DNA of 64,000 nucleotides from Rhizobium sp. NFR07 (GCF_900111905.1 NZ_FOKM01000003.1:62001-126000); one strand, 5' to 3'; shown: positions 34,624-44,327, numbered from the stretch's first letter. A program made the numbers and translations. Notes: generated by a model from the letters alone, not told the origin.

Positions 34624-35046
34624 TCATCCGGATGCGTCATATCGTGCCCGCGCCGCGTCGAAATATCCGATTCGTGCAGCCACCCAGCGCCAGAGCGGCA
34701 GGACTTCCACGAGAAGCTCGCGCCCCTCCCGCGTCAGGGCGTAGTCGACCCGCGGCGGAACCTGCGGATAGATCTTGCGCGTGACGAACCCCTCCCTCTC
34801 CAGTCGCCGCAACGTATGGGTCAGAACCTTCTGGCTGATGCCGTCGAGATGATCCATGACCCGGGAGAAGCGCATGGGTTCGGCGCTGGCACCCAATACC
34901 TGCATCACCCAGAGCGGCCACTTGTCCGCAATCAGGCTCAGGATCTCGCGGGCCCGCTCATCCTGCTCATCGGTCAGGTTGGCGCAGAACTCCTCTGCGT
35001 CGTGCAAGATGCGATCTTCAGTATCCATGAGGTTAGTATAGATCAT
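34624..35046 (-). CDS. HxlR family transcriptional regulator
   Basis: 140 aa from ATG 35046 (GAAGG 7 nt upstream; ATG 35028 possible). Core: LIADKWPLWVMQVLGASAEPMRFSRVMDHLDGISQKVLTHTLRRLEREGFVTRKIYPQVPPRVDYALT, a textbook HxlR winged-helix. It lacks the N-terminal Cys cluster used by redox-sensing members (one Cys at 21 only). Divergent from an SDR gene 69 bp away, its probable target. Confidence 0.93.
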   Translation of the reverse strand: MIYTNLMDTEDRILHDAEEFCANLTDEQDERAREILSLIADKWPLWVMQVLGASAEPMRFSRVMDHLDGISQKVLTHTLRRLEREGFVTRKIYPQVPPRVDYALTREGRELLVEVLPLWRWVAARIGYFDAARARYDASG

Positions 35047-35115
35047 CAGGGTACCTTCTTTCAAGATTGCAGCAACGCCCCTAGATGGTGAGCAACACGC
35101 CAAAGGAGGTTCTTC

Positions 35116-35976
35116 ATGAAAAAGATCTGGTTCATTACCGGTGCCGCCAACGGCCTTGGCCGCGACATCACGGAGGAAGCGCTCCTGCGCGGTGACAGCG
35201 TCGCGGCGACCGCGCGCCGGCCGGCGGAACTCTTCGACCTCTCCGATCGCTATGGCGGCGCGATCCTGCCGCTTAGTCTCGACGTGCGCGATGAAGCCGC
35301 CGTGACGCACGCAGTGAACAAGGCGGCGGCGCATTTCGGCCAGCTGGACGTCATCGTCAACAATGCAGGATATGCGACGATGATGCCGTTCGAGGACATG
35401 GCGCCGGAAGGTTTCAAGGATCAGATGAACACCAATTTCTACGGCGCCGTCCATGTCACGCGCGCGGCGTTGCCGCATCTGCGCCGGCGACGATCCGGCC
35501 ATATCCTGCAGATATCGTCCGTCGGCGACCGGGCGGCGACGCCCGGCCTGACCGGCTACCAGTCGGCGAAATGGGCGATCGCCGGGTTCTCCGGCGTGCT
35601 GGCAGCAGAGGTCGGGCATCTCGGCATCAAGGTGACGGTCGTGGAACCCGGCGGCATGAAGACCAATTGGGCCCATCGCGCCATGGATACGCGAATGGCC
35701 ATCAGCGAAGACTACGAGGAGAGCGTCGGAGAACTGGTGCGAACCCGGCGCAGCAATCTCGCCAATCTGCCGTCAAGCGATCCGAAGCGGGTGGCGAAAA
35801 TCCTCGCCGACGTGGTGGACCATGACGATCCGCCGCTGAGAATGCTGATCGGCAGCGACGCGGTGAATGTTGCAAGACGGGTCGCGGAAACCTTGCGTGC
35901 CGGGGATGACAGATGGGAAGCCGTCAGCCGCAGTACGGACGCCGATGCGGATGGTTACGCACCGCTGCCACAATAA
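35116..35976 (+). CDS. Short-chain dehydrogenase/reductase
   Basis: 286 aa classical SDR: TGAANGLG at residues 8-15, the RR after strand 2 (TARRPA, suggesting NADPH), NNAGYA, Ser in QISSVGD and YQSAK. AAAGGAGG precedes ATG 35116. Close in design to the SDR at 5001-5831. Regulation by the divergent HxlR is inferred from the shared 69-bp promoter region. Confidence 0.88.
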   Translation: MKKIWFITGAANGLGRDITEEALLRGDSVAATARRPAELFDLSDRYGGAILPLSLDVRDEAAVTHAVNKAAAHFGQLDVIVNNAGYATMMPFEDMAPEGFKDQMNTNFYGAVHVTRAALPHLRRRRSGHILQISSVGDRAATPGLTGYQSAKWAIAGFSGVLAAEVGHLGIKVTVVEPGGMKTNWAHRAMDTRMAISEDYEESVGELVRTRRSNLANLPSSDPKRVAKILADVVDHDDPPLRMLIGSDAVNVARRVAETLRAGDDRWEAVSRSTDADADGYAPLPQ

Positions 35977-35980
35977 GAAG

Positions 35981-36010
35981 CGGCTGCGGCGAGGATCGCC
36001 GCAGCCGTCA
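35981..36010. terminator. Hairpin between convergent SDR and aminotransferase genes
   Basis: GCGGCTGCGGCG-AGGAT-CGCCGCAGCCG is a near-perfect 11-bp stem starting 4 nt after the SDR stop. There is only a weak T-run, so it may be bidirectional. Confidence 0.6.
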
Positions 36011-36029
36011 AGCGTTTCAGGCAAGTGCC

Positions 36030-36917
36030 TCAGGCGTCGTTGCGGCCACCCGAACGGGCCCAGTCCATGTAGACTTCAAGCGCCTTGCGGGCGACGGGGC
36101 CTTCCTGTAGCGAGCGCTCCTCGAACTTCGTCACCGGAACGATCTTGGAATAGTTGCCGGAGGTGAAGATCTCGTCGGCATTGGCGAAATCCTGAACCGT
36201 CAGCGTCATTTCGAGCACATCGAAGCCCGCCTGACGCAGCAGGCCGATGATGCGTGCACGGGTGATGCCGGCGAGGAAGGTGCCGTTCGCGATCGGGGTC
36301 ATGACGACGCCGTCCTTGACCATGAAGATGTTCGAGGATGCCGTCTCGGCGACATTGCCGTTCATGTCGAGGGCGAGCGCATTGTCGAAGCCGCGGGCGC
36401 GGGCTTCGAGGATCATGCGGCCGCTATTGGGATAGAGGCTGCCGGCCTTGGCGGTGGTCATGGCGACTTCCGGCGACGGGCGGCGGAATGGCGAAACCGT
36501 CAGCGACGAAGGCTTTGCTGTATGCATGGGCGCTTCGAACAGGCAGAGCGCGAAGCGGGTGGATTCGGCATCCGGTGCCACGACGCTGAAGGCGGAGCCA
36601 TGCTCGGCCCAGTACATCGGCTTGATGTAGATCGCCGTCTTGCCGTCGAACTTCTTGACGCCTTCCAGCGCGAGCGCCTCGATCTGTTCAGGCGTCATGG
36701 TCGGCTTCATGCCCATGTTGGTGGCAGAGCGATTGATGCGCTGGCAATGCAGGTCGAGGTCGGGCGTGATGCCATCGAACCAGCGCGCGCCGTCGAAGAC
36801 GGTCGAGGCCAGCCACATGGCGTGCGAAGTGGGACCGATGAGCTTCGGATTGCCGTCCACCCACTCACCATCCACATAGGTCCAGGTGGTAGAACGGGGG
36901 GATGTATCGACGGCCAT
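36030..36917 (-). CDS. ilvE: Branched-chain amino acid aminotransferase family protein
   Basis: 295 aa from ATG 36917, preceded by AAGGAG. Class IV PLP-dependent aminotransferase. Seen: a PLP Lys in TTAKAGSLYPNSG, EARARGFDNALALDMNGNVAETASSNIFMV with the cofactor Glu/Asn, and GTFLAGITRARII. The family makes or breaks down Leu, Ile and Val using 2-oxoglutarate. D-amino-acid transaminase-like relatives share the fold, so the symbol is likely rather than certain. Confidence 0.85.
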   Translation of the reverse strand: MAVDTSPRSTTWTYVDGEWVDGNPKLIGPTSHAMWLASTVFDGARWFDGITPDLDLHCQRINRSATNMGMKPTMTPEQIEALALEGVKKFDGKTAIYIKPMYWAEHGSAFSVVAPDAESTRFALCLFEAPMHTAKPSSLTVSPFRRPSPEVAMTTAKAGSLYPNSGRMILEARARGFDNALALDMNGNVAETASSNIFMVKDGVVMTPIANGTFLAGITRARIIGLLRQAGFDVLEMTLTVQDFANADEIFTSGNYSKIVPVTKFEERSLQEGPVARKALEVYMDWARSGGRNDA

Positions 36918-37067
36918 GATAGTCTCCTTCAAACAGGCACGAAAAGTGCCGCGAATGAAGAGCCACGGGCGCCAAAGGTCAAGCGATTATGTCAGATGTA
37001 ACATCACAAGAATTGATGAGTCAGACCGACGTCGCGATCGAAGTCCATGGGACCTTATAAAAGCACG

Positions 37068-37247
37068 TCAGGGATTGGTCTTCGGTGCGGGAGCAAGCAG
37101 CGGTTCGTCGGACGGCTGAATGGGGGAAGTCTGCGGCTTGTCCGCACTGGACAACTGGTTGTCGTTGTTCATTAGCGCGATGCTCAGCACGCAGGCAATC
37201 ATCACGGCAATAACGAGTATCGGCAGCCACCGCATACAAAACTGCAT
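37068..37247 (-). CDS. 59-aa membrane-anchored small protein
   Basis: Read from ATG 37247 to TGA 37068-37070. One N-terminal transmembrane or signal-anchor segment (WLPILVIAVMIACVLSIALM), then a polar, Pro-rich tail (SPIQPSDEPLLAPAPKTNP) that would face the periplasm. No strong RBS. The amphipathic logic (basic start, TM, polar tail) argues that it is real. Family not recognised. Confidence 0.55.
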   Translation of the reverse strand: MQFCMRWLPILVIAVMIACVLSIALMNNDNQLSSADKPQTSPIQPSDEPLLAPAPKTNP

Positions 37248-37453
37248 TCAAAAACGCCCCAATGCTGTGTTCACGCAATCGTTCGAACAGAAACGATCCG
37301 TGATCTTGATCAGAACAATCGGGCGGCTATGGGGCAATGTTACAATTGGCAATATTGCGGTCCGTTGACATGCCGCGATGGCGGGAGCACTGTTGGCATC
37401 ATGTGCACTGCAGCACTTTCCTAAAGATCCCCTTATCTAGATCCATTGGAGCC

Positions 37454-38205
37454 ATGCCTACACAATCGTCGATGTCGCTGACCCAGCAACTGGTTGATCT
37501 CAGTTTCCGCGAGGAGCAGGATCCGGGACCGCCCGCAGCCTGGCAGCCACTAACCGACGAGGATTATGCAGCGCTGGCCGAAAAGCTGACGGAAGAGATA
37601 GGCGACGAACCGCTCTGGATCTTCGCCTACGGCTCGCTGATCTGGAAGCCGGGCTTCGATTCCGTCGCCAGCCAGAAGGCGACGGCCTATGGCTGGCACC
37701 GTTCCTTCTCGCTGCATATAGAGCGCGGCCGCGGCTCGCCGACACAGCCCGGCCTGATGATGATGCTGTCGCGCGGCGGCCGCTGCGACGGGGTGATCTA
37801 CCGTGTCGCCGACCACGACAAGCGCGGCCAGATCGAAAGCGCGCTGCGGCGAGAGGTGAGCCACAAGGACAGTCTCAGCACCTTCCGCTTTATGCCGGTC
37901 AGGACCGGTGACGGCGATACTATCCGGGCCCTCACCTTCTGGGCCGGCGGCGACAGCCGCGGATCGTCCGCCCTTTGTTGCCGCTGGAACAGGTGGCGCC
38001 GATCCTGGCGCGCGCCTGCGGTCATCGGGGATCCTGCGCCGAATATCTCTACAATACCGTCGTGCATCTGGCCGAATTCGGCATTCGCGACCGCAATCTC
38101 TGGCGCCTGCAGGAGATGGTGGCGCGCGAGATACGCAGCCTGCACGAACGCGGCCAGTCGCCCTGCGACGAGCCGCTTGTGACGGAATTCGACATCGCCC
38201 GATAG
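37454..38205 (+). pseudogene. chaC: ChaC-type gamma-glutamylcyclotransferase, interrupted by a frameshift
   Basis: From ATG 37454 the frame encodes the ChaC hallmark IFAYGSLIWKPGFD, then GVIYRVADHDKRGQIE and ALTFWAGGDS. It loses the frame near 37950-37965. The natural C terminus continues in another frame (PLEQVAPILARACGHRGSCAEYLYNTVVHLAEFGI) to the stop at 38203-38205. A net one-base loss explains it. An intact protein would degrade glutathione to 5-oxoproline and Cys-Gly. Real mutation or sequencing error in a GC-rich stretch. Confidence 0.88.
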
Positions 38206-38268
38206 GCGGACGGGAAAGCCGCCCTATATCCGCCCGCGATCTCATTTTGCGACGGGCGACGATATTTC

Positions 38269-39759
38269 ATGCAAAGCATATTGAAGGAAGGCGAGACCTG
38301 CTGGCGGATCGCCAAGGCGGACAGGCTGTCGATCATCATCGACGCCGCGGATTTCTTCCGCTTCGCCAAGAACGCAATGACCAAGGCGAAGCGCTCGATC
38401 TACCTGATCGGCTGGGATTTCGACACCCGCATCGACCTCATTCCCGGCAATGGCGATGACGACAAGCGCGATGGCGCGGACAGCTGGCCGGATGCGCTCG
38501 GCAAGTTCCTCAATGCGCTGGCAGAACGCAAGGACGGGATCGATATCCGCATCCTGAAATGGGATATCGGGCTGATCAACTCAATCACCCGCGGCGAGAC
38601 GCCGTTTTACATTCTCAAATGGATCTTCGACAAACGCATCCACCTGAAGCTCGACGGCGCCCATCCGACGATCTCCTCGCATCACATGAAGCTTCTGGTG
38701 ATCGACGACGAGGTGGCTTTCTGCGGCGGGATCGACATGACGGTCGGACGCTGGGACACACGCGATCACACCGACAAGGAACCGCTGCGCAAATCGCCGA
38801 TGGGCTTTGCCATGGACCCGTGGCACGACGCGACGACCTGTCTTTCGGGTGACGCGGCAAAGGCGATCGGCGAGGTCGCCCGCGGCCGCTGGAAACTGGC
38901 GACCGAGGAGGACCTCCCCTCCTCGGCCGACGAGAGCGACGGCGAGACGCCCTGGCCCGACGGGCTCGATGTCGGCTTCCGCGACATCTCGATCGGCATT
39001 GCCCGCACCGCACCGGAATACAAGGGGCGCGAGCAGATCGCCGAGATCGAGACGGCCAAGCTTGCCATCATCGCGGCGACGAAAAAGACGCTTTATGTCG
39101 AGAGCCAATATTTCGCCTCCCGCCGCATCGCAACCGCGATGGCGGAGCGGCTGAAGGAGCCGGACGGGCCGGAGATCGTGCTGATCAACCCGGAAGGCTG
39201 CGAGGGCTATCTTGAAGCAAAGGCGATGGATTCCGCCCGCATCCGGCTGATGAAAATGGTGCGCGATGCCGACATCCACAATCGCTTCCGGCTCTATTAT
39301 CCGGTCAACGCCGCACGCACGCCGATCTATGTGCATGCCAAGATGATGTTTTCCGACGACCGGATCGTGAAGATCGGCTCGGCCAATCTCAACAACCGGT
39401 CGATGGGCTACGACACCGAATGCGACGTCATTCTCGAGGCGGAGGAAGGGCAGGACGTATTGCGCGAGAAGATCATCGCGACGCGCGACGATCTATTGGC
39501 CGAACATCTGGGCTGCACGGCGGACGAGGTTGCGAAGGCGATCGCCGCCCATGACGGCTCGATCATCGGCGCGATCGAGGCGCTCAACCGCGAGAGCGGC
39601 CGAGGGCTCGTGCCGGTGCCGATGCGCGACCTGACGGCCGACGAGGAAGCCTTCGCCGAATCCGACATCGCCGACCCCGAACGGCCATCCGGCGTGCGCT
39701 ACAGGACGTCCCATTTCCTCAAGCGCCGCTTCGGCCACAAGGTGAAGCGGGCGATCTGA
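38269..39759 (+). CDS. Phospholipase D family protein
   Basis: 496 aa with two HKD catalytic motifs: HMKLLVIDD starting at H139 and HAKMMFSDDRIVKIGSANLNNRSM starting at H356. No signal peptide. The arrangement, with a long spacer and SxYxESQYF before motif 2, matches PLD-type phosphodiesterases acting on phosphatidyl lipids or cardiolipin-related substrates. It starts 63 bp after the broken chaC; no clear RBS. Confidence 0.92.
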   Translation: MQSILKEGETCWRIAKADRLSIIIDAADFFRFAKNAMTKAKRSIYLIGWDFDTRIDLIPGNGDDDKRDGADSWPDALGKFLNALAERKDGIDIRILKWDIGLINSITRGETPFYILKWIFDKRIHLKLDGAHPTISSHHMKLLVIDDEVAFCGGIDMTVGRWDTRDHTDKEPLRKSPMGFAMDPWHDATTCLSGDAAKAIGEVARGRWKLATEEDLPSSADESDGETPWPDGLDVGFRDISIGIARTAPEYKGREQIAEIETAKLAIIAATKKTLYVESQYFASRRIATAMAERLKEPDGPEIVLINPEGCEGYLEAKAMDSARIRLMKMVRDADIHNRFRLYYPVNAARTPIYVHAKMMFSDDRIVKIGSANLNNRSMGYDTECDVILEAEEGQDVLREKIIATRDDLLAEHLGCTADEVAKAIAAHDGSIIGAIEALNRESGRGLVPVPMRDLTADEEAFAESDIADPERPSGVRYRTSHFLKRRFGHKVKRAI

Positions 39760-39765
39760 CGGGCT

Positions 39766-40659
39766 TTAAAGCCGTTCCGCCAGGAAATCGATGAAGGCGC
39801 GGATGCGGACCGCGAGATGTTCGTGGCCGGCATAGACGGCGTGGATCTCCTCGATATCCTCCGGATTATAATCCTCCAGTATGGGCACCAGGTTTCCGGC
39901 CTGAATATCCGGCTCGACATGGAAACGGCCGACCCGGCCGATGCCGAGGCCATCCAGGCAGAACTGGCGGATGATCGAGCCGGAACTGGCCTTCAGATTG
40001 CCGGAGACCGGATAGACCTCGATCTTGCCGGTCTTCGGATCGCGGAAGGGCCAGCCTTCCATGGAGCGGCGGAAATTGAAATTGATGCAGTTGTGACGGC
40101 CGAGATCGGCGGGCGTCTTCGGCAGGCCGCGCTCGGCGATATAGTCCGGAGAGGCCATCACCACCTGCCGGCTCTGGCCGAGTTTTCGCGCCATCAGGGA
40201 TGAATCGCGCAACGGTCCGTGGCGGATGGCGATATCGACGCGCTCGCGGATGAGATCGACCGTGTCGTCGGTCAGGGTGACGTCGAGCTGCACATCGGGG
40301 AACAGCGTCAGGAACTCCCGCGTCATCGGCAGGATGTAGTGCTCGCCGAAACCGACCGAGGCATTGACCGACAGCGGCCCGCGCGGCAGCGCCCGTCCGC
40401 CGCCCGAGACGATCTCCTCCGTATCGGCGATCTCCGCCAGGATGCGCGAGGCGCGGGCGAGATAGGTCTCCCCTTCCGGCGTCAGCTGCAGCATGCGGGT
40501 GGAGCGGACGACCAGTCGCGTGCCGAGCCGATCTTCCAAGCGGGTGACCAGCTTGCTGACGGCTGATGGCGAGAGTTTCAAGCGTCTGCCGGCAGCCGAG
40601 AAGCTTTTCAGCTCGGCGGCGAGGACGAAGACTTCCATTTCTCCGGCGCGGTTATCCAT
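39766..40659 (-). CDS. LysR family transcriptional regulator
   Basis: 297 aa from ATG 40659. N-terminal HTH (EVFVLAAELKSFSAAGRRLKLSPSAVSKLVTRLEDRLG, STRMLQLTPEGETYL) and an effector domain from about 95. It converges tightly with the phospholipase gene and diverges from the MFS-AKR-AKR operon, separated by a RIME-like element. It may control that operon. Confidence 0.92.
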   Translation of the reverse strand: MDNRAGEMEVFVLAAELKSFSAAGRRLKLSPSAVSKLVTRLEDRLGTRLVVRSTRMLQLTPEGETYLARASRILAEIADTEEIVSGGGRALPRGPLSVNASVGFGEHYILPMTREFLTLFPDVQLDVTLTDDTVDLIRERVDIAIRHGPLRDSSLMARKLGQSRQVVMASPDYIAERGLPKTPADLGRHNCINFNFRRSMEGWPFRDPKTGKIEVYPVSGNLKASSGSIIRQFCLDGLGIGRVGRFHVEPDIQAGNLVPILEDYNPEDIEEIHAVYAGHEHLAVRIRAFIDFLAERL

Positions 40660-40684
40660 TGGTAATCCTGCTTCGGCGGGCGGC

Positions 40685-40876
40685 GATACCCCCTTCTGCC
40701 CTGCCGGGCATCTCCCCCACAAGGAGGGAGATCAGATGGGGGCGCCGCTCCGGCTCGATCAACCCACCCATGCTTGGCTTGCTGACCGAGACCTGTTTAG
40801 AGAGCGGAACGAAGGTGGTGCCTCTAATAATCTCCCCCTTGTGGGGGAGATGCCCGGCAGGGCAGAGGGGGGTGCC
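40685..40876. repeat. RIME-like mosaic palindromic element, copy 1
   Basis: Two inverted arms of about 46-48 nt (40685-40732 and 40830-40876), each containing CTGCCCTGCCGGGCATCTCC in opposite orientation, bracket about 97 nt of unrelated sequence. The arms differ from each other at only a few positions. The same arms occur at 46361-46541. They match the Rhizobium-specific intergenic mosaic elements as I know them. Confidence 0.85.
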
Positions 40877-41070
40877 AAGTTCGCGACGCTTGATGGAGAG
40901 CCAGCAAACATATCCCGAAGGACTGCTGCTCGCGCCACTTGTTCCTAAAATTCACAAATCATTATCCGCTTATGCCGCTACTCATGCAAGTGGCAGGCGA
41001 CGATATTGCGCGGCATCGAATGATTTCCCGCGAGGCCCTTCTCCCAGGGGCCGCAAACAAGGATACTCCA

Positions 41071-42270
41071 ATGCCTCTCGCTCTCTATGCGTTGACGGCC
41101 GGCGCCTTCGGCATCGGCGTCACCGAATTCGTTATCATGGGTCTGCTGATCGATGTATCCAAGGACCTCGGCGTCTCGATCTCGGCCGCCGGCCTGCTGA
41201 TTTCCGGTTATGCGCTCGGCGTCGTGATCGGTGCGCCGATCCTCGGCGCGATCTCCGGTAAATGGTCGCGTAAGACCCTGCTGATGGCGCTGATGGTGGT
41301 GTTCACCGTCGGCAATCTCGCCTGCGCCATTGCGCCCGACTACGGGACGCTGATGGCCGCCCGCGTGCTGACCGCCTTCGCCCACGCTTCCTTCTTCGGT
41401 GTCGGCTCGGTCGTCGCGACCGGTCTCGTCGCGCCGAACAAGAAGGCTTCGGCCATCGCCATCATGTTCACCGGACTCACCGTCGCCAACATTCTCGGCG
41501 TACCCTTCGGCACCTGGCTCGGCCAGGCCTATGGCTGGCGCTCGACCTTCTGGGCCGTCACGCTGATCGGTATCGCGGCACTGGCCGTCATCGCGCTGCT
41601 CGTGCCGAAGGACAAGCCTTCCGACGCAGAGGAAGAAAGCTCGCAGGGCGTGCTGGCCGTGCTCGGCCGCCGTCCCGTCGTGCTCGGCCTTCTTGTAACC
41701 GTGCTCTCCTGGGTCGGCGTGTTTGCGGGCTTCACCTATATCGCCCCGATCCTGACGCAGATCACCGGCTTTTCGGAAAGCGCCGTCTCGCCGATCCTGC
41801 TCGTCTTCGGCGGCGGTCTGGTGGTCGGCAATCTGTTCGGCGGCTGGCTGGCCGACAAGCATCTGGTGCCAACCATCGTCGGTAGCCTCGTGGCGCTCGC
41901 CGTCGTGCTGCTAGCCATGACCGCGGCGATCCATCAGCCCATCCTTGCCGTCATCGCCATCGGCCTGTTCGGCGCTGCTGCCTTCGCCACCGTCTCGCCG
42001 CTGCAGATGTGGGTATTGCAGAAGGCGGAAGGTGCGGGCCAGGGCCTCGCCTCCTCCTTCAACATCGCCGCCTTCAACCTCGGCAATGCCATCGGCGCAT
42101 GGCTCGGCGGCGCCGTCATCGACCATGGCCCGGGTCTCGGCGCGGTCACCTTCGTCGCCGGTCTCGTGCCGATCGCAGCGCTTGCCGTCGCACTCGTCGC
42201 CATCCGCCTAGACAAAAAAGCTCCTGGGCCGACCACCAACAATAGCGCCCTCGCCTGCCCGGCCGAATAA
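41071..42270 (+). CDS. MFS transporter, DHA1-type (drug or sugar efflux-like)
   Basis: 399 aa from ATG 41071 (AAGGA 8 nt upstream). Twelve membrane segments; the loop 2-3 pattern GKWSRKTLLMALMVVFTVGN and GLTVANILGVPFGTWLGQAYGWRSTFW are typical of the arabinose-efflux/DHA1 branch. It is followed after 20 bp by an aldo/keto reductase and then by a second one, forming an operon. Likely exports an aldehyde-, sugar- or drug-like compound. Confidence 0.9.
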   Translation: MPLALYALTAGAFGIGVTEFVIMGLLIDVSKDLGVSISAAGLLISGYALGVVIGAPILGAISGKWSRKTLLMALMVVFTVGNLACAIAPDYGTLMAARVLTAFAHASFFGVGSVVATGLVAPNKKASAIAIMFTGLTVANILGVPFGTWLGQAYGWRSTFWAVTLIGIAALAVIALLVPKDKPSDAEEESSQGVLAVLGRRPVVLGLLVTVLSWVGVFAGFTYIAPILTQITGFSESAVSPILLVFGGGLVVGNLFGGWLADKHLVPTIVGSLVALAVVLLAMTAAIHQPILAVIAIGLFGAAAFATVSPLQMWVLQKAEGAGQGLASSFNIAAFNLGNAIGAWLGGAVIDHGPGLGAVTFVAGLVPIAALAVALVAIRLDKKAPGPTTNNSALACPAE

Positions 42271-42290
42271 GCATCAGCAAGGATAAAGAC

Positions 42291-43328
42291 ATGGAATATC
42301 GCAATCTCGGCAAATCCGGCCTCAAAGTGCCGGTCCTCTCCTTCGGCGCCGGCACGTTCGGCGGTTCCGGCCCGCTGTTCAGCCATTGGGGCACGACGGA
42401 TGTGGAAGAGGCGCGCCGCCTCGTCGACATCTGCCTCGAGGCCGGCGTCAACCTTTTCGACACGGCCGACGTCTATTCGGGCGGCGCTTCGGAAGAGGTG
42501 CTGGGACAGGCAATCGGGGGCCGGCGCGACGAGGTGCTGATCTCGACCAAGGCCAGCCTGCCGACCGGCGACGGGGCAAACGACTGGGGATCGTCGCGCG
42601 CCCGGCTGATCGGTGCCGTCGAAAAGTCGCTGAAGCGGCTCGGCACCGACCATATCGACATCTTCCAGCTGCATGCCTTCGATGCCTCGACACCGGTGGA
42701 GGAAGTGGTGTCGACGCTCGACAGGCTCGTTCAGGAGGGCAAGTTGCGCTATATCGGCGTGTCCAATTTCTCCGGCTGGCAGATCATGAAATCGCTGGCG
42801 GCGGCAGAGAAGCATGGCTGGACCCGCTATGTGGCGAACCAGGTCTATTATTCTCTGGTCGGCCGCGACTATGAGTGGGACCTGATGCCGCTCGGACAGG
42901 ATCAGGGTCTCGGCGCGCTGGTCTGGAGCCCGCTCGGGTGGGGCAGGCTTACCGGCAAGATCAGCCGCGCCAAGCCGATCCCGGAAGGCAGCCGCCTGCA
43001 CGAAACGGCAAGCTTCGGCCCTCCCGTCGAGGACGAACTTCTCTACCGCGTCGTCGATGCGCTGGAGGTGGTTGCGGCAGAGACCGGCAAGTCGGTGCCG
43101 CAGGTGGCGATCAACTGGCTGATCTCTCGCCCGACCGTATCCTCCGTCATCATCGGCGCCCGCAACGAGGAACAGCTGCGGCAGAACCTCGATGCGGTGG
43201 GCTGGTCGCTGACGAAGGAGCAGATCGCGAAGCTCGATGCGGCGAGCGCCGTCACCGCGCCCTATCCGCATTTCCCCTATCACCGGCAGGAGGGCTTTGC
43301 CCGCCTCGCCCCACCGATCGTCGCATGA
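42291..43328 (+). CDS. Aldo/keto reductase
   Basis: 345 aa (ATG 42291, AAGGA upstream). Catalytic tetrad positions: Asp in LFDTADVYSGG and Tyr in the same motif, Lys in ISTKASLPTGDG and His in IFQLHAFDAS. The long form and PVLSFGAGTFGG start match AKR families such as YajO/YghZ-like voltage-channel-beta-related enzymes. Second gene of the MFS-AKR-AKR operon. Confidence 0.9.
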   Translation: MEYRNLGKSGLKVPVLSFGAGTFGGSGPLFSHWGTTDVEEARRLVDICLEAGVNLFDTADVYSGGASEEVLGQAIGGRRDEVLISTKASLPTGDGANDWGSSRARLIGAVEKSLKRLGTDHIDIFQLHAFDASTPVEEVVSTLDRLVQEGKLRYIGVSNFSGWQIMKSLAAAEKHGWTRYVANQVYYSLVGRDYEWDLMPLGQDQGLGALVWSPLGWGRLTGKISRAKPIPEGSRLHETASFGPPVEDELLYRVVDALEVVAAETGKSVPQVAINWLISRPTVSSVIIGARNEEQLRQNLDAVGWSLTKEQIAKLDAASAVTAPYPHFPYHRQEGFARLAPPIVA

Positions 43329-43460
43329 TCCACGGCAGGATCCTGCAAGAAGCCATTCCAGCAAAACGGCAGCTTGATCCAAGTCCCGACCGGCCCATGT
43401 AACACACGTCTCATTTCCGCCCGGCGTTTCCGCCGGGCTTTCCCTTCGAAGGAGAGCTCC

Positions 43461-44288
43461 ATGCACACTGTCAGCGCAAACGGCGCCAATATTCCAGCCC
43501 TCGGTTTCGGTACGTTCCGCATGCCGGATGCCGATGTCCACCGTGTCCTGCCCGAAGCCCTGAAACTCGGCTTCCGCCACGTCGATACCGCCCAGATCTA
43601 TGGCAACGAACAGGCCGTCGGCGATGTTCTGAAGGCCTCCGGCATTCCGCGCGCCGACATCTTTCTCACCACCAAGGTGTGGGTCGACAAGGTGGGCCAT
43701 GATGCGTTCATCGGTTCCGTCGACGAGAGCCTGAAGAAGCTGAAGACAGACCATGTCGACCTGCTTCTCCTGCACTGGCCGCAGAGCAGGATGCCGCTTG
43801 CAGACCGGATCGGCGCACTGAACGAGCTGGTCAAGGCCGGCAAGGTCAAGCATATCGGCGTCTCGAACTTTTCCACCGCCCTGATGGACGAGGCGGTGAA
43901 GCTGTCCGACGCGCCGATCGCCAACAACCAGGTCGAGTATCATCCCTATATCGACCAGACCAAGGTGATCAAAAAGGCCCGCGAGACCGGCATGTCGGTG
44001 ACCGCCTACTTCCTGATGGCCGACGGTGCTGTCATGGGCGACCAGGTGCTGAAGGATATCGGCGCCAAGCACGGCAAGAGCGTCGCCCAGGTGGTGCTGC
44101 GCTGGGCCGTGCAGCAGAAGGATGTGATCGCCCTGTCGAAGACGGCGACGACAAGCCGGATCGCGGAGAACTTCGACGTCTTCGACTTCGCGCTGACGCT
44201 CGAAGAGATGGAGGCGATCCACGCGCTGGCGCGCGCCAACGGCCGGATCAACGACCCGGGCAATCTGGCGCCGGAATGGGACGTGTAA
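43461..44288 (+). CDS. Aldo/keto reductase (2,5-diketo-gluconate reductase-like)
   Basis: 275 aa from ATG 43461 with GAAGGAGAG upstream. Tetrad: Asp and Tyr in DTAQIYGNE, Lys in TTKVWVDK, His in LLLHWPQ. The short form, with ADIFLTTKVW and VEYHPYIDQ, matches AKR5/DkgA-B type enzymes using NADPH. 132 bp after the previous AKR. A terminator follows. Confidence 0.9.
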   Translation: MHTVSANGANIPALGFGTFRMPDADVHRVLPEALKLGFRHVDTAQIYGNEQAVGDVLKASGIPRADIFLTTKVWVDKVGHDAFIGSVDESLKKLKTDHVDLLLLHWPQSRMPLADRIGALNELVKAGKVKHIGVSNFSTALMDEAVKLSDAPIANNQVEYHPYIDQTKVIKKARETGMSVTAYFLMADGAVMGDQVLKDIGAKHGKSVAQVVLRWAVQQKDVIALSKTATTSRIAENFDVFDFALTLEEMEAIHALARANGRINDPGNLAPEWDV

Positions 44289-44327
44289 CCGCTACGCCCA
44301 CCTGCAATTACTGATTGAGTTCGAGAA

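Noticed and set aside
40685..40876. Possible insertion sequence
   Set aside because: No transposase frame; arms and size fit a non-autonomous mosaic repeat.
41934..44222. Long minus-strand open frame across the MFS and aldo/keto reductase genes
   Set aside because: Antisense shadow; the plus strand has three good families with RBSs.
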